The notes under the pieces were generated by a model. That model searched no databases. It worked only from the letters and a program-made list of their open reading frames with translations, and had not been told where the DNA came from. 64,000 bases of DNA, taken from assembly GCF_900105765.1 (NCBI RefSeq), contig NZ_FNTX01000002.1, positions 1,860,001 through 1,924,000 on the forward strand, given 5' to 3'. The stretch comes from Ruania alba (GTDB lineage: Bacteria; Actinomycetota; Actinomycetes; Actinomycetales; Beutenbergiaceae). A program made the translations under genes and the position numbers. Positions 53,493-61,324 of this stretch are shown one piece after another; position 1 is the first letter of the stretch, and every line of letters starts with the position of its first letter.

Positions 53493-54386
53493 TCAGTCGG
53501 GGAGACGTGCAGGCGTCGGAAGCAGGTTGAGCGCGGGGTGCAGGGCAGGATTGGTCGAAGCGTCGCGCCACACGGCGTGGAGCTGGACCACGGGAGAGCG
53601 CCACCCTGCGAGCTCCCGGAACGTCACGCCGTCGGGATGCAGCTGGGAGGCCGAACGAGGGACGACGGCCGCGCCTCGACCGGCCGCGACTAGCGCGAGG
53701 ATCGAGTGAACCTGACTCAGTTGTTCCTGGCGACGGGTGTTCACGGTGGCGAGAACAGCGGAGGTGAGGTTCTCGAAGTACGCGGCGTCCGTGGGGGAGT
53801 AGCCGATCACGGTGTGCCCCTCCAGGTCGGCCGGCGTGACCTCACTCGCCGTGGCGAGGGGATCGTGGGTGCCAAGGGCGAGCAGCAGTGACTCCTGATG
53901 GACCACCCGCGAGCGTAGCGTCGGGTCGTGCGGCACGGTGCGCGTCAACGCGATGTCGAGGCGTCCATCGCGCAGGTTCTCGAGCTGCCGTGAGCTCACC
54001 CATTCGTGCAGGATTACCTCGACGTCGGGGAGGCCCTCGTCCATCGCCCTCAGGATGGTTCCCAGGACCCCGATCGCCGCCGTGGCGGTGAAGCCGAGCC
54101 GGATGACGCCGGCGTCACCACGGGCGGCTCGACGTGCCTGGTCCGGGGCGATGTCCGCGAGCGCAAGGATGTGCCGCGCCTGGGGCAGGAACGCGTCCCC
54201 GGCGGCGGTCAGGGTGACGTCGCGATGGGAGCGCGCGAGCAACTGTGCGCCGATCGTCCGTTCCAGCTTCTGGATCTGACGGGAGAGTGGTGGTTGTGTC
54301 ATCTGCAGGCGCGCCGCGGCCCGTCCGAAGTGAAGCTCCTCGGCGACAGCGACGAAACCACGCAGCTGCTCCAGCGTCATTGGCAT
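53493..54386 (-). CDS. LysR-family transcriptional regulator
   Basis: This protein of 297 residues has the LysR winged helix (LEQLRGFVAVAEELHFGRAA, then RLQMTQPPLSRQIQKLERTI) and an effector-binding domain (IRLGFTATAAIGVLGTILRA). It begins 12 bp after the kdgD stop, so it is in the same operon. Two matching promoter elements (53.4 and 55.4 kb) flank its gene, so it likely controls both kdgD and the dehydratase-transporter operon in response to a sugar acid. Confidence 0.93.
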   Translation of the reverse strand: MPMTLEQLRGFVAVAEELHFGRAAARLQMTQPPLSRQIQKLERTIGAQLLARSHRDVTLTAAGDAFLPQARHILALADIAPDQARRAARGDAGVIRLGFTATAAIGVLGTILRAMDEGLPDVEVILHEWVSSRQLENLRDGRLDIALTRTVPHDPTLRSRVVHQESLLLALGTHDPLATASEVTPADLEGHTVIGYSPTDAAYFENLTSAVLATVNTRRQEQLSQVHSILALVAAGRGAAVVPRSASQLHPDGVTFRELAGWRSPVVQLHAVWRDASTNPALHPALNLLPTPARLPD

Positions 54387-54398
54387 GCTCGCACGGTA

Positions 54399-55382
54399 TC
54401 AACCTGGGGTCTGTCGAGCCTGTGCGGTATCGGAGGAGTTGCTCGCAGTGGTCGGCATCCAGGAGGAGGTCGTGACGTGGGCGACCAGTGGCGTCAGTAG
54501 CTCCACCTCCTCGACGGTGAGATCCGTCAGCGGTGGCCGCACCCGTGAGCTGGGTCGGCCCGCAGCCGCGAGTGCCGCTTTGATGATCGAGACGGCGTAG
54601 CCCGGCCGGCGGTCCCGGATGTCGAGGTATGGCAGCACGAACTCGCGCAGTCGCTGGTCCACGCCTGTGCGATCGCGACGACGTACCGCGTCATGGAAGC
54701 CGAGGGCGAACTCCGGGGCGAAGTTGAACATCGCCGAGGAGTAGGTGGCGACGCCCAATTCGGCGAATGCCAGGGCGCAGGTCTCGGCGGTGGGGAGGCC
54801 GCCGATCAGGGTGAGCCGGTCACCGAGCCTGACGTGCACGCGGGTGACGAGCTCGATATCGCCCGTGCCGTCCTTGAAGCCCACCAGGTTGGGGCAGTCC
54901 TGTGCGAGACGCGCGAGAGTGGTGGCGTCGATGCGCCCGTTCGCGCGGTTGTAGTATACGACACCGAGGTTCGTCGCCGCGCACACCGCCTGGACATGGG
55001 CACGCAACCCGTCGGCCGAGGCTTCGGTGAGGTAGGGCGGGAACAGCAGGACACCGTCGGCTCCGGCTCGCTCGGCATCTGCGGCCTGTTCGACCGCAAG
55101 TGCAGTGCTTGCGCTTGCAGGTGCCAACACCGGGACCCGACCGCGGATCTCTGCGACCGCGAGCCGCACCACCCGGGCCACCTCTGCCGGGCTGAGCGAG
55201 AACAGCTCCCCGGTGCCCCCGGCGGCGAAGAGCCCGGCGACCGGGTACTCGGCCAACCAGCGCAGGTGGTCGCGGTAGGCGTGCTCGTCCAGGTCCAGCG
55301 CGGCGTCGAAGGGCGTCACCGGAAAGGAGAGCAGGCCGCCGCCGAGCCGCTCCGCAAGCTCGCGCGGATCCATCGTGGGCAT
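54399..55382 (-). CDS. kdgD: 5-dehydro-4-deoxyglucarate dehydratase-like (DapA/KdgD family)
   Basis: This 327-residue DapA-superfamily barrel shows GLLSFPVTPFDAALDLDEHA, GTGELFSLSPAEVARVVRLA, the catalytic Tyr in LGVVYYNRANG and the Schiff-base Lys in NLVGFKDGTGDIELV. These match 5-keto-4-deoxyglucarate dehydratase, which forms 2-oxoglutarate semialdehyde with loss of CO2 and water. GGAGG four bases before the ATG at 55382 fixes the start. It is followed by its LysR gene and co-regulated with a nearby dehydratase. Related aldolases are possible alternatives. Confidence 0.88.
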   Translation of the reverse strand: MPTMDPRELAERLGGGLLSFPVTPFDAALDLDEHAYRDHLRWLAEYPVAGLFAAGGTGELFSLSPAEVARVVRLAVAEIRGRVPVLAPASASTALAVEQAADAERAGADGVLLFPPYLTEASADGLRAHVQAVCAATNLGVVYYNRANGRIDATTLARLAQDCPNLVGFKDGTGDIELVTRVHVRLGDRLTLIGGLPTAETCALAFAELGVATYSSAMFNFAPEFALGFHDAVRRRDRTGVDQRLREFVLPYLDIRDRRPGYAVSIIKAALAAAGRPSSRVRPPLTDLTVEEVELLTPLVAHVTTSSWMPTTASNSSDTAQARQTPG

Positions 55383-55417
55383 CGGGCCTCCGTCCAAGAG
55401 TCTCAAGAACCCTTGGA

Positions 55418-55484
55418 ACGCTAGGTCGTGCGACGATACCTGTCCAACACTAGAAGCGCATGGAATGATCCATTTTAGGTATCG
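55418..55484 (-). promoter_or_regulatory. Promoter B of the kdgD-lysR operon (shared element)
   Basis: On the minus strand, -35 TTGGAC (55447-55442) and -10 TAGCGT (55423-55418) are again 18 bp apart, as in promoter A. The 28-bp block 55434-55461 has only three differences from promoter A. Half-sites CGATACC and GGTATCG bracket the region. Confidence 0.7.
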
Positions 55485-55522
55485 ATGGTTGGGCCCTCAT
55501 CTGAGGGCGAGAACCGCGCCGA

Positions 55523-56287
55523 TCAGCGGCCGAGCCAGCCGCCGTCGACCGGTAGGACGATGCCGTGCACGTAGTCGGCGGCCGCGGAGGCGAGGAAGAC
55601 GGCCGCCCCGCCGATGTCCGAACCGTCGCCCCAGCGTCCGGCCGGGATGCGCTCAAGGATCGCCCGACGTCGGTCCGGGTCGTCCTGGAGGGCCTGGGTG
55701 GTGTCCGTGGCGATGTAGCCGGGTGCGATCGCATTGACGTTCACCCCGCTGGCGGCCCACTCGTTCGCCAGGGCCTTGGTCAGGCCCGCGAGGCCGGACT
55801 TCGAGGCCGTGTAGCCGGGCACGTTGAGCCCGCCCTGGAAGCTGAGCAGGGAGGCGGTGAAGATGATCTTCCCGCGGCCGGCGGCGAGCATGCTCCGGCC
55901 GATCTCTCGGGCGATGCGGAACTGGCTGGACAGGTTGACCTCGAGCACCTCGTCCCACAGGTCGTCGCAGTGCTCTGCAGCCGGCGCGCGGCGGATCGTG
56001 CCGGCGTTGTTCACCAGTACGTCCACGGGACCGTCTGCGGTGACCGATGTGACGAAGTCGCGCACCGAGTCACGGTCGGTGAGGTCCACACGGACCGGGA
56101 TGAAGGACCTGCCGAGGGAGCGGACGGACGCACCCACGGCGCCGCCGTCGGGCTCCATCTGCGCGGACGCACCCACGATGTCCGCACCTGCCGCGGCGAG
56201 TGCCTCAGCGATCGCGCGGCCGATCCCGCGTCGGGCGCCGGTGACCACGGCGCGCGTTCCCGTCAGGTCGAACAGATTCACACTCAT
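55523..56287 (-). CDS. SDR-family oxidoreductase, KduD-like (2-deoxy-D-gluconate 3-dehydrogenase type)
   Basis: This classical short-chain dehydrogenase has 254 residues, with cofactor motif TGARRGIGRAIAEAL, the NNAG motif in VDVLVNNAGTIRR, catalytic Ser in IIFTASLLSFQG and YTASKSG (Tyr-x3-Lys). KduD enzymes convert 2-keto-3-deoxy sugar acids in pectin/uronate catabolism. The ATG at 56287 overlaps the stop of a dehydrogenase remnant upstream (ATGA), so it was once the second gene of an operon. Confidence 0.88.
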   Translation of the reverse strand: MSVNLFDLTGTRAVVTGARRGIGRAIAEALAAAGADIVGASAQMEPDGGAVGASVRSLGRSFIPVRVDLTDRDSVRDFVTSVTADGPVDVLVNNAGTIRRAPAAEHCDDLWDEVLEVNLSSQFRIAREIGRSMLAAGRGKIIFTASLLSFQGGLNVPGYTASKSGLAGLTKALANEWAASGVNVNAIAPGYIATDTTQALQDDPDRRRAILERIPAGRWGDGSDIGGAAVFLASAAADYVHGIVLPVDGGWLGR

Positions 56288-56490
56288 GCCTCTCCTCGGC
56301 AGTCCACGAGCACTTTCATCGCCCCGCCGGACCTGAGCACGTCGAACGCCTCGGCCGCTCGCTCCACGGGCAATACGTGACTGATCAGTGGGCGGGCCGG
56401 GATCGACCCGTCCGAGATCAGCCGGATCGCCTCCATCATGTCCTCCCGCCGGTACAGCCGCGCCCCGATCAGGGTGAGTTGCAGTGCGAC
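56284..56490 (-). pseudogene. C-terminal remnant of a zinc-type alcohol/sugar dehydrogenase
   Basis: The frame ending at 56284 reads LTLIGARLYRREDMMEAIRL, then ISDGSIPARPLISHVLPVER, AAEAFDVLRSGGAMKVLVDC. That is the last roughly 65 residues of GutB/Tdh-type medium-chain dehydrogenases. Similarity is lost upstream near 56480. The remaining roughly 270 N-terminal residues are missing. Its stop still overlaps the kduD-like start. Confidence 0.8.
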
Positions 56491-56559
56491 TCGGCGACCC
56501 CGGCGTCGGCGAGGATCGTGGCCAACGGGTGGTCGCCGTCGTCAGTGCCCTCGAACGAC

Positions 56560-56640
56560 CTGCGGGTGTCCGGCAGCGCTGAGGTACTCGTCGAGTACGC
56601 CCCCGCTCGGCGCCTACCCAACGGTGACGACCGCTCCCGA
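56560..56640 (+). pseudogene. Decayed fragment of a GH42 beta-galactosidase gene
   Basis: The fragment resembles positions 38881-38968 of the GH42 gene (encoding LRVSGGAEVLVEYDHRALGA). It reads LRVSGSAEVLVEYAP, then changes frame by a 7-base loss and continues as LGAYPTVTTAPE. It is only about 80 bp, beside the truncated dehydrogenase, and marks a past rearrangement. Confidence 0.75.
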
Positions 56641-56672
56641 AGTCCACGATGGCGGGAACTCGCGGAACGGTC

Positions 56673-57779
56673 TCACCGGGACGCGGGCGGCGCTCCGACC
56701 GTGGTTCCAGTCACGATCTCGCACGCGATCCACTCATGCTCAGGCGATTGGCCTTGCCCATCCAACTGCCTCAGTAGCATACGGACGGCGGCAGCGCCGA
56801 TCTCGCGCCGCGGCGTGGATAGTTGGGTGAGTGCGGGATCCGGCAGGAGCACGTTCTCCCGATCGCCGTGGTCCCCCAGGCCGACAATGCTGACGTCCCG
56901 CGGTACCACCATTCCCGAGCCGAGGGCGGCGTGGTAGACCCGGTGGGCGACGTATGAGGACTCGGCGACGATCGCGGTCGAGCCCGTCTCCGCGGCGAAG
57001 CGGAGCACACCCTGCTCGTCGTCGACATGGGGGACCCGTGGCAGGTCCGGGTTCGGCTCGCCGAACGCGACCATGGGTGCATCATCGGACTTCAGTCGGT
57101 GACGCGTGCAGGCAGCTGCGAAGCCTGAGCGCCGCTCCACCAGTGTCTCGTGGGTGCGACGGCCAGCGACCATGAGCACGCGACGGTGTCCGCGTGCGTA
57201 CAGGTCGTCCATCACCAGCTCCGTGCCGTCAGCGTAGTTCGCCGCAACCCAGGCGAACTCGAGGCCTTGTACCTCATGGCGCCCGATCACGGTGAACGGG
57301 TAGCCCTCGTCCGTCAGACGGCGGATCTCATCGGCATTGATCTTTCCGCCCACGAGGATCGCCCCGTCCGCAAGTCGGAGCATGTTCGCGCCGCGCCCGA
57401 AGACCGACCGCTGGCCCGACTCGTCCCGCGCCCCGGTGAACAGCAACAGATTGTGTCCAACCTTCTCGGCCTCCTCTTCGATGCCGACGAGGAACTCGTA
57501 GTAGAAGTCGCGTGACTCGGCCCTGGGGAAGGTGTCGTGATAGGTGAAGGCGCCCACGATCCGACTCCGCCCCCCAGCGAGGTTCTGCGCGGCCACGTTC
57601 GGGACGTAGTTGAGGTCACGGATTGCCTGCCGCACCCGCGCCCGCGTCTTCTCGCTCACGCGGATGGAGTCCATCTTGGTGTTGACGACCGCCGAGACGA
57701 TGGCCGTCGACACGTTCGCCTCTCGCGCGACATCACGCTGGGTCACGCGCCGGCCACCGGCTCCACCGCTGCTAGCCAT
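56673..57779 (-). CDS. LacI-family transcriptional regulator
   Basis: This protein of 368 residues has the helix-turn-helix VTQRDVAREANVSTAIVSAV, hinge region NVAAQNLAGGRSR and an effector domain ending VSIVGLGDHGDRENVLLPDP. AGGAGG precedes the ATG. It is divergent from the NgcEFG-like operon with an operator-like repeat between, so it probably represses that operon until an amino sugar or chito-oligosaccharide signal is present (inference). Confidence 0.93.
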   Translation of the reverse strand: MASSGGAGGRRVTQRDVAREANVSTAIVSAVVNTKMDSIRVSEKTRARVRQAIRDLNYVPNVAAQNLAGGRSRIVGAFTYHDTFPRAESRDFYYEFLVGIEEEAEKVGHNLLLFTGARDESGQRSVFGRGANMLRLADGAILVGGKINADEIRRLTDEGYPFTVIGRHEVQGLEFAWVAANYADGTELVMDDLYARGHRRVLMVAGRRTHETLVERRSGFAAACTRHRLKSDDAPMVAFGEPNPDLPRVPHVDDEQGVLRFAAETGSTAIVAESSYVAHRVYHAALGSGMVVPRDVSIVGLGDHGDRENVLLPDPALTQLSTPRREIGAAAVRMLLRQLDGQGQSPEHEWIACEIVTGTTVGAPPASR

Positions 57780-57815
57780 CTGAACCTCCTGAGTGGTCGG
57801 GATCCGACCTCACTA

Positions 57816-57869
57816 TTGACGACGGGGCACAGCCGAGTCTAATCTGATTACGCGCATAAGTTACGCGCA
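57816..57869 (+). promoter_or_regulatory. Promoter and operator repeats of the NgcEFG-like operon
   Basis: -35 TTGACG (57816-57821) and -10 TCTAAT (57838-57843) are spaced by 16 bp. The expected start point falls in a pair of direct repeats TTACGCGCA (57848-57856 and 57861-57869, 13-bp period). The first, with its flank TTACGCGCATAA, is an imperfect LacI-type palindrome. Binding there would block transcription start. Confidence 0.65.
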
Positions 57870-57973
57870 CAATCACGCTCGCTTGCCGTGTCTCTGCCCC
57901 GCTACCCAGCCCGATCCAGTGGTAGCGGGCCGTCACGTGGCCGCGCGTCTGGGACTGAATGGAAGGGTCGCTG

Positions 57974-59395
57974 ATGACCACGAAACCGACACGCTTGCTG
58001 GAACGCCGCACGTTCCTCCTCTTCGGCGGAACCGCTGCGGCTATGTTCGCCGCCGGCTCCCTGGCGAGCTGCAGCAGTGGCGCGGCAGAGCCGCCGACCG
58101 GGACCACAGCTGGTCCTGCTGATGCCGCGAATCCGTTGGGCGTAGCGCCCGACGAGCCGCTGGAAACGGTGGTCTTCGCGGGCGGTTACGGCGACCAATA
58201 CGTCCTCGACGCCCAGGCGACCTACTCCGAGGCGTTCCCGAGCGCCGAGATCACACACCACGCAGGGCAGGAGATCGGCAAGCAGCTCCAGCCCCGATTC
58301 ATCTCCGGGGACGTCCCGGACCTCATCAACAACTCGGGGTCCGGCAACCTCCCGATGGCGCCCCTGGTCGCCGACGGGCAGCTCATGGACCTGACCCCGC
58401 TGCTCGACGCTCCGGCCTACGGCCTCGACGACGGCACGACCGTCCGCGACACCCTGCTCCCCGGTGTCGTCGAGCTCGGCTCCTTCGGCAGCGTTCCTTA
58501 CGCGCTGAACTACACCTTCGTCGTCCACGGTGTCTGGCACAGCTCGTCGCTGTTCGAGCGGAACGGATGGCCGGTCCCGGAGACCTGGGACGACATGCTC
58601 GACGTGTGCGCGGAGATCAAGTCGACGGGGATGTCCCCCTGGATCTATCAGGGCAAGGTCCCGGGCTACATCCTCACGCCCATCCTCATGGCTGCCACCA
58701 AGGCTGGCGGGCTCGACGCCATCAAGAACATCGACAACCTGGAGTCGGGTGCCTGGACCGCGCCACCGGTGGTGGCGGCAGCCGAGGCGTTCTACCAGCT
58801 CGTCGAGCGCGATTACATCCTTCCCGGGACGTCGGGGCTGACGCACACCCAGGCCCAGACGTACTGGGCGACCGGCGAAGCCGCCTTCATCCCGTGCGGC
58901 TCCTGGCTGGAGAGCGAGCTGGGCGACATCACCCCGGAGGGCTTCGACATGGTCGTCGCCACGACCCCCTCCCTGACCTCCTCTGACGCGCTGTCGGCGA
59001 GTGCCATCCGGGGGATGGGAGGCGAGTCCTACATCGTTCCGGCACAGGCGAGCAACCCCAACGGTGGCATGGAGCTGATGAGGATCCTGCTGTCGCAGGG
59101 GGCGGCTCAGAGCTTCACCGGCCAGACCCAGACACTGACCTCGGTCGCCGACTACGAGGTCACGGACGTCGGAACAGGCCTGGCATCCGTGCAGGATGCC
59201 TTGAGCGCATCCGGTGACGAGACTTTCTACTGGCTCTACAACCAGTGGTACAGCGAGCTCTCGACCAAGATCAACGAGATCACCAGTCTGCTGATGACAG
59301 GTGAGATCAATCCGGACGAGTGGGCGCAGCGCTGTCAGACCGAGGCTGATGCAGTCAGGGACGACGACTCCGTCACGAAGTTCCACCGCGACTGA
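57974..59395 (+). CDS. NgcE-like N-acetylglucosamine/chitobiose ABC transporter binding protein
   Basis: This protein of 473 residues has a twin-arginine-type signal (LERRTFLLFGG) and lipobox LASCSSG. The mature domain begins ETVVFAGGYGDQYVLDAQAT and has IGKQLQPRFISGDVPDLINN, close to the actinobacterial NgcE pattern, which binds GlcNAc and N,N'-diacetylchitobiose. GGAAGGG upstream selects the ATG at 57974. Two permeases follow within 10 bp each. Other beta-linked oligosaccharides remain possible. Confidence 0.88.
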   Translation: MTTKPTRLLERRTFLLFGGTAAAMFAAGSLASCSSGAAEPPTGTTAGPADAANPLGVAPDEPLETVVFAGGYGDQYVLDAQATYSEAFPSAEITHHAGQEIGKQLQPRFISGDVPDLINNSGSGNLPMAPLVADGQLMDLTPLLDAPAYGLDDGTTVRDTLLPGVVELGSFGSVPYALNYTFVVHGVWHSSSLFERNGWPVPETWDDMLDVCAEIKSTGMSPWIYQGKVPGYILTPILMAATKAGGLDAIKNIDNLESGAWTAPPVVAAAEAFYQLVERDYILPGTSGLTHTQAQTYWATGEAAFIPCGSWLESELGDITPEGFDMVVATTPSLTSSDALSASAIRGMGGESYIVPAQASNPNGGMELMRILLSQGAAQSFTGQTQTLTSVADYEVTDVGTGLASVQDALSASGDETFYWLYNQWYSELSTKINEITSLLMTGEINPDEWAQRCQTEADAVRDDDSVTKFHRD

Positions 59396-59401
59396 CGCGC
59401 C

Positions 59402-60319
59402 ATGCGACAAGGACGCACACGCTTCATCATCGGGGCACTGGCCGGACCGATCACGATCTACGCCGTTCTGGTGCTCTGGCCGTACTTGCAGTCGTTCTAC
59501 GTCTCGTTGACCGATTGGAGCGGGTACACGGCAGACCGCGACTTCATCGGACTCGCCAACTACGCGCGGCTCCTTGCCGACGAGGTCTTCTGGATCGCCT
59601 TGCGGAACAACGTTGTCGCCGCCGTGGTGCTGCCGATCGCCTCGATCGGCCTCGGTTTGTTCTTCGCCACCATGATCACCGTGGCGGGTCGACGGCGGCA
59701 GGCGGGGATCCAGGGGGTGCGCGGCGGGCCGATCTATCGCGTCGTGTACTTCTTTCCCCACCTGCTTTCCATCGCGGTGATCGGGGTCTTGTGGTCCTTC
59801 GTCTACGACCCGACCGGCAACGGCCTTCTCAACGGCGTACTCGGCCTCGTCGGTGTCGACCCCGTGAACTGGCTCGGCAGCACACGGACGGCGTACGCCT
59901 CGATCCTGGCGGTCATCGTTTGGATGTCGGTCGGGTTCTACGTGCTGCTGTTCACGGCAGCGATGGCGTCCATCCCACCCGAGACGTACGAAGCCGCGAT
60001 GCTGGACGGCGCTGGGCGCTGGCGCACATTCTGGCGGATCACGATTCCCCTCATCTGGGACACCGTCCAGGTCGCGCTCGTCTACGCGGGGATCAACGCG
60101 CTGGACATGTTCGCGATCGTCAACGTGATGTCCGCCGCTGGCGGATCTGGTGGGCCCAACAACTCGACACAGGTGCTGGGCAACTACATCTATTCCAGCG
60201 CCTTTGAGCACGGCAGATTCGGCTACGCGACCGCCCTGGGCGTGGCCTTGTTCGTCATCACCATCGTCCTGGCCACTGCGACGTTGCGGCTCACTCGCCG
60301 CGACCGCGTGGCCTACTAG
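59402..60319 (+). CDS. CUT1 ABC transporter permease, NgcF-like
   Basis: This protein of 305 residues has six membrane helices (FIIGALAGPITIYAVLVLWP first) and the EAA loop ETYEAAMLDGAGRWRTFWRI. It starts 6 bp after the binding-protein stop and ends 9 bp before the second permease. Confidence 0.92.
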   Translation: MRQGRTRFIIGALAGPITIYAVLVLWPYLQSFYVSLTDWSGYTADRDFIGLANYARLLADEVFWIALRNNVVAAVVLPIASIGLGLFFATMITVAGRRRQAGIQGVRGGPIYRVVYFFPHLLSIAVIGVLWSFVYDPTGNGLLNGVLGLVGVDPVNWLGSTRTAYASILAVIVWMSVGFYVLLFTAAMASIPPETYEAAMLDGAGRWRTFWRITIPLIWDTVQVALVYAGINALDMFAIVNVMSAAGGSGGPNNSTQVLGNYIYSSAFEHGRFGYATALGVALFVITIVLATATLRLTRRDRVAY

Positions 60320-60328
60320 GAGCCCTCG

Positions 60329-61249
60329 ATGAGCGTAGAGACCCCGTCCCGAATCACCCCTGATAAGGATCCCCCGTCAGCGGCTCGCTCGCGCGCCACC
60401 GCCCGCCGGAGCAGGTCGTCATCGGCAGGCGGGCCACTCGACGTGTTCGCCCACGCGTTCCTGCTGACCTGGGCCGTTCTCGTCGTCGTACCGCTGCTGT
60501 GGACCGTTCTCAACGCCTTCAAGAGCGACGCGGAGATTCTTACCAGCGCGTGGTCGTTACCGGGATCCTTCAGCATCGACAGCTTCGTCCGAGCGTGGAC
60601 GACGGCGAACATCGGCCGGTACTTCCTCAACACGGCGATCGTCGTCCCACTCGGCGTGTTTCTTACGTTGGCTGGCGGATCGATGGTGGCCTACGTCGTA
60701 TCCAGGTACCCGTTCAGAGGTTCCAGACTCGTCTACCTCTTGTTCGTGGCGGGTCTGACCTTTCCGGTGTTCCTGGCGATCGTGCCGTTGTTCTTCGTGG
60801 CCAGGGACCTGCACCTGGCGAACTCATTGCCTGGGCTGGCCTTGATCTATGCGGCCTACTACCTGCCGTTCGCCGTCTTCTTCCTCACCGCGTACTTCCG
60901 CAGCCTGCCGGACTCTGTCGCCGACGCCGCCTTCATCGACGGCTGCGGCCACTGGCGGACCTTCCTGCTGGTGATGCTTCCCATGGCGCGCCCGGGATTC
61001 GCGAGCGTGGGCATCTTCGTGGCCATCGGCCAGTGGAACCAGTTCCTGCTGCCGCTGGTGCTGCAGACCGATCCTGACAAGTACGTGATCGCACAAGGGC
61101 TGGCGGCGCTGGCGGTCAGCCAGGAGTACGCGAGCGACTGGAGCGGCTTGTTCGCGGGCCTGACGTTGTCCATGGTCCCTGTCCTGGTCGTCTACGTCGT
61201 GTTCCAGCGGCAGGTGGAGTCCGGGATGGTGGCGGGCGCCGTCAAATGA
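60329..61249 (+). CDS. CUT1 ABC transporter permease, NgcG-like
   Basis: This protein of 306 residues has an arginine-rich N-terminus, then six helices (FAHAFLLTWAVLVVVPLLWT first) and an EAA loop that is degenerate in its first residues (SVADAAFIDGCGHWRTFLLV). The C-terminus RQVESGMVAGAVK is typical. No ATPase follows. Confidence 0.92.
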   Translation: MSVETPSRITPDKDPPSAARSRATARRSRSSSAGGPLDVFAHAFLLTWAVLVVVPLLWTVLNAFKSDAEILTSAWSLPGSFSIDSFVRAWTTANIGRYFLNTAIVVPLGVFLTLAGGSMVAYVVSRYPFRGSRLVYLLFVAGLTFPVFLAIVPLFFVARDLHLANSLPGLALIYAAYYLPFAVFFLTAYFRSLPDSVADAAFIDGCGHWRTFLLVMLPMARPGFASVGIFVAIGQWNQFLLPLVLQTDPDKYVIAQGLAALAVSQEYASDWSGLFAGLTLSMVPVLVVYVVFQRQVESGMVAGAVK

Positions 61250-61324
61250 GGTCACGTCGGCATGGCCCAGTGATGACATCACGACGACATGAGACACGCC
61301 ACGAGATGAGGCAGCGAGATCAGC

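Noticed and set aside
57902-60211. A 769-codon open frame on the minus strand
   Set aside because: It lies opposite the NgcE/NgcF-like genes, has no domain signatures and a composition typical of an antisense frame.
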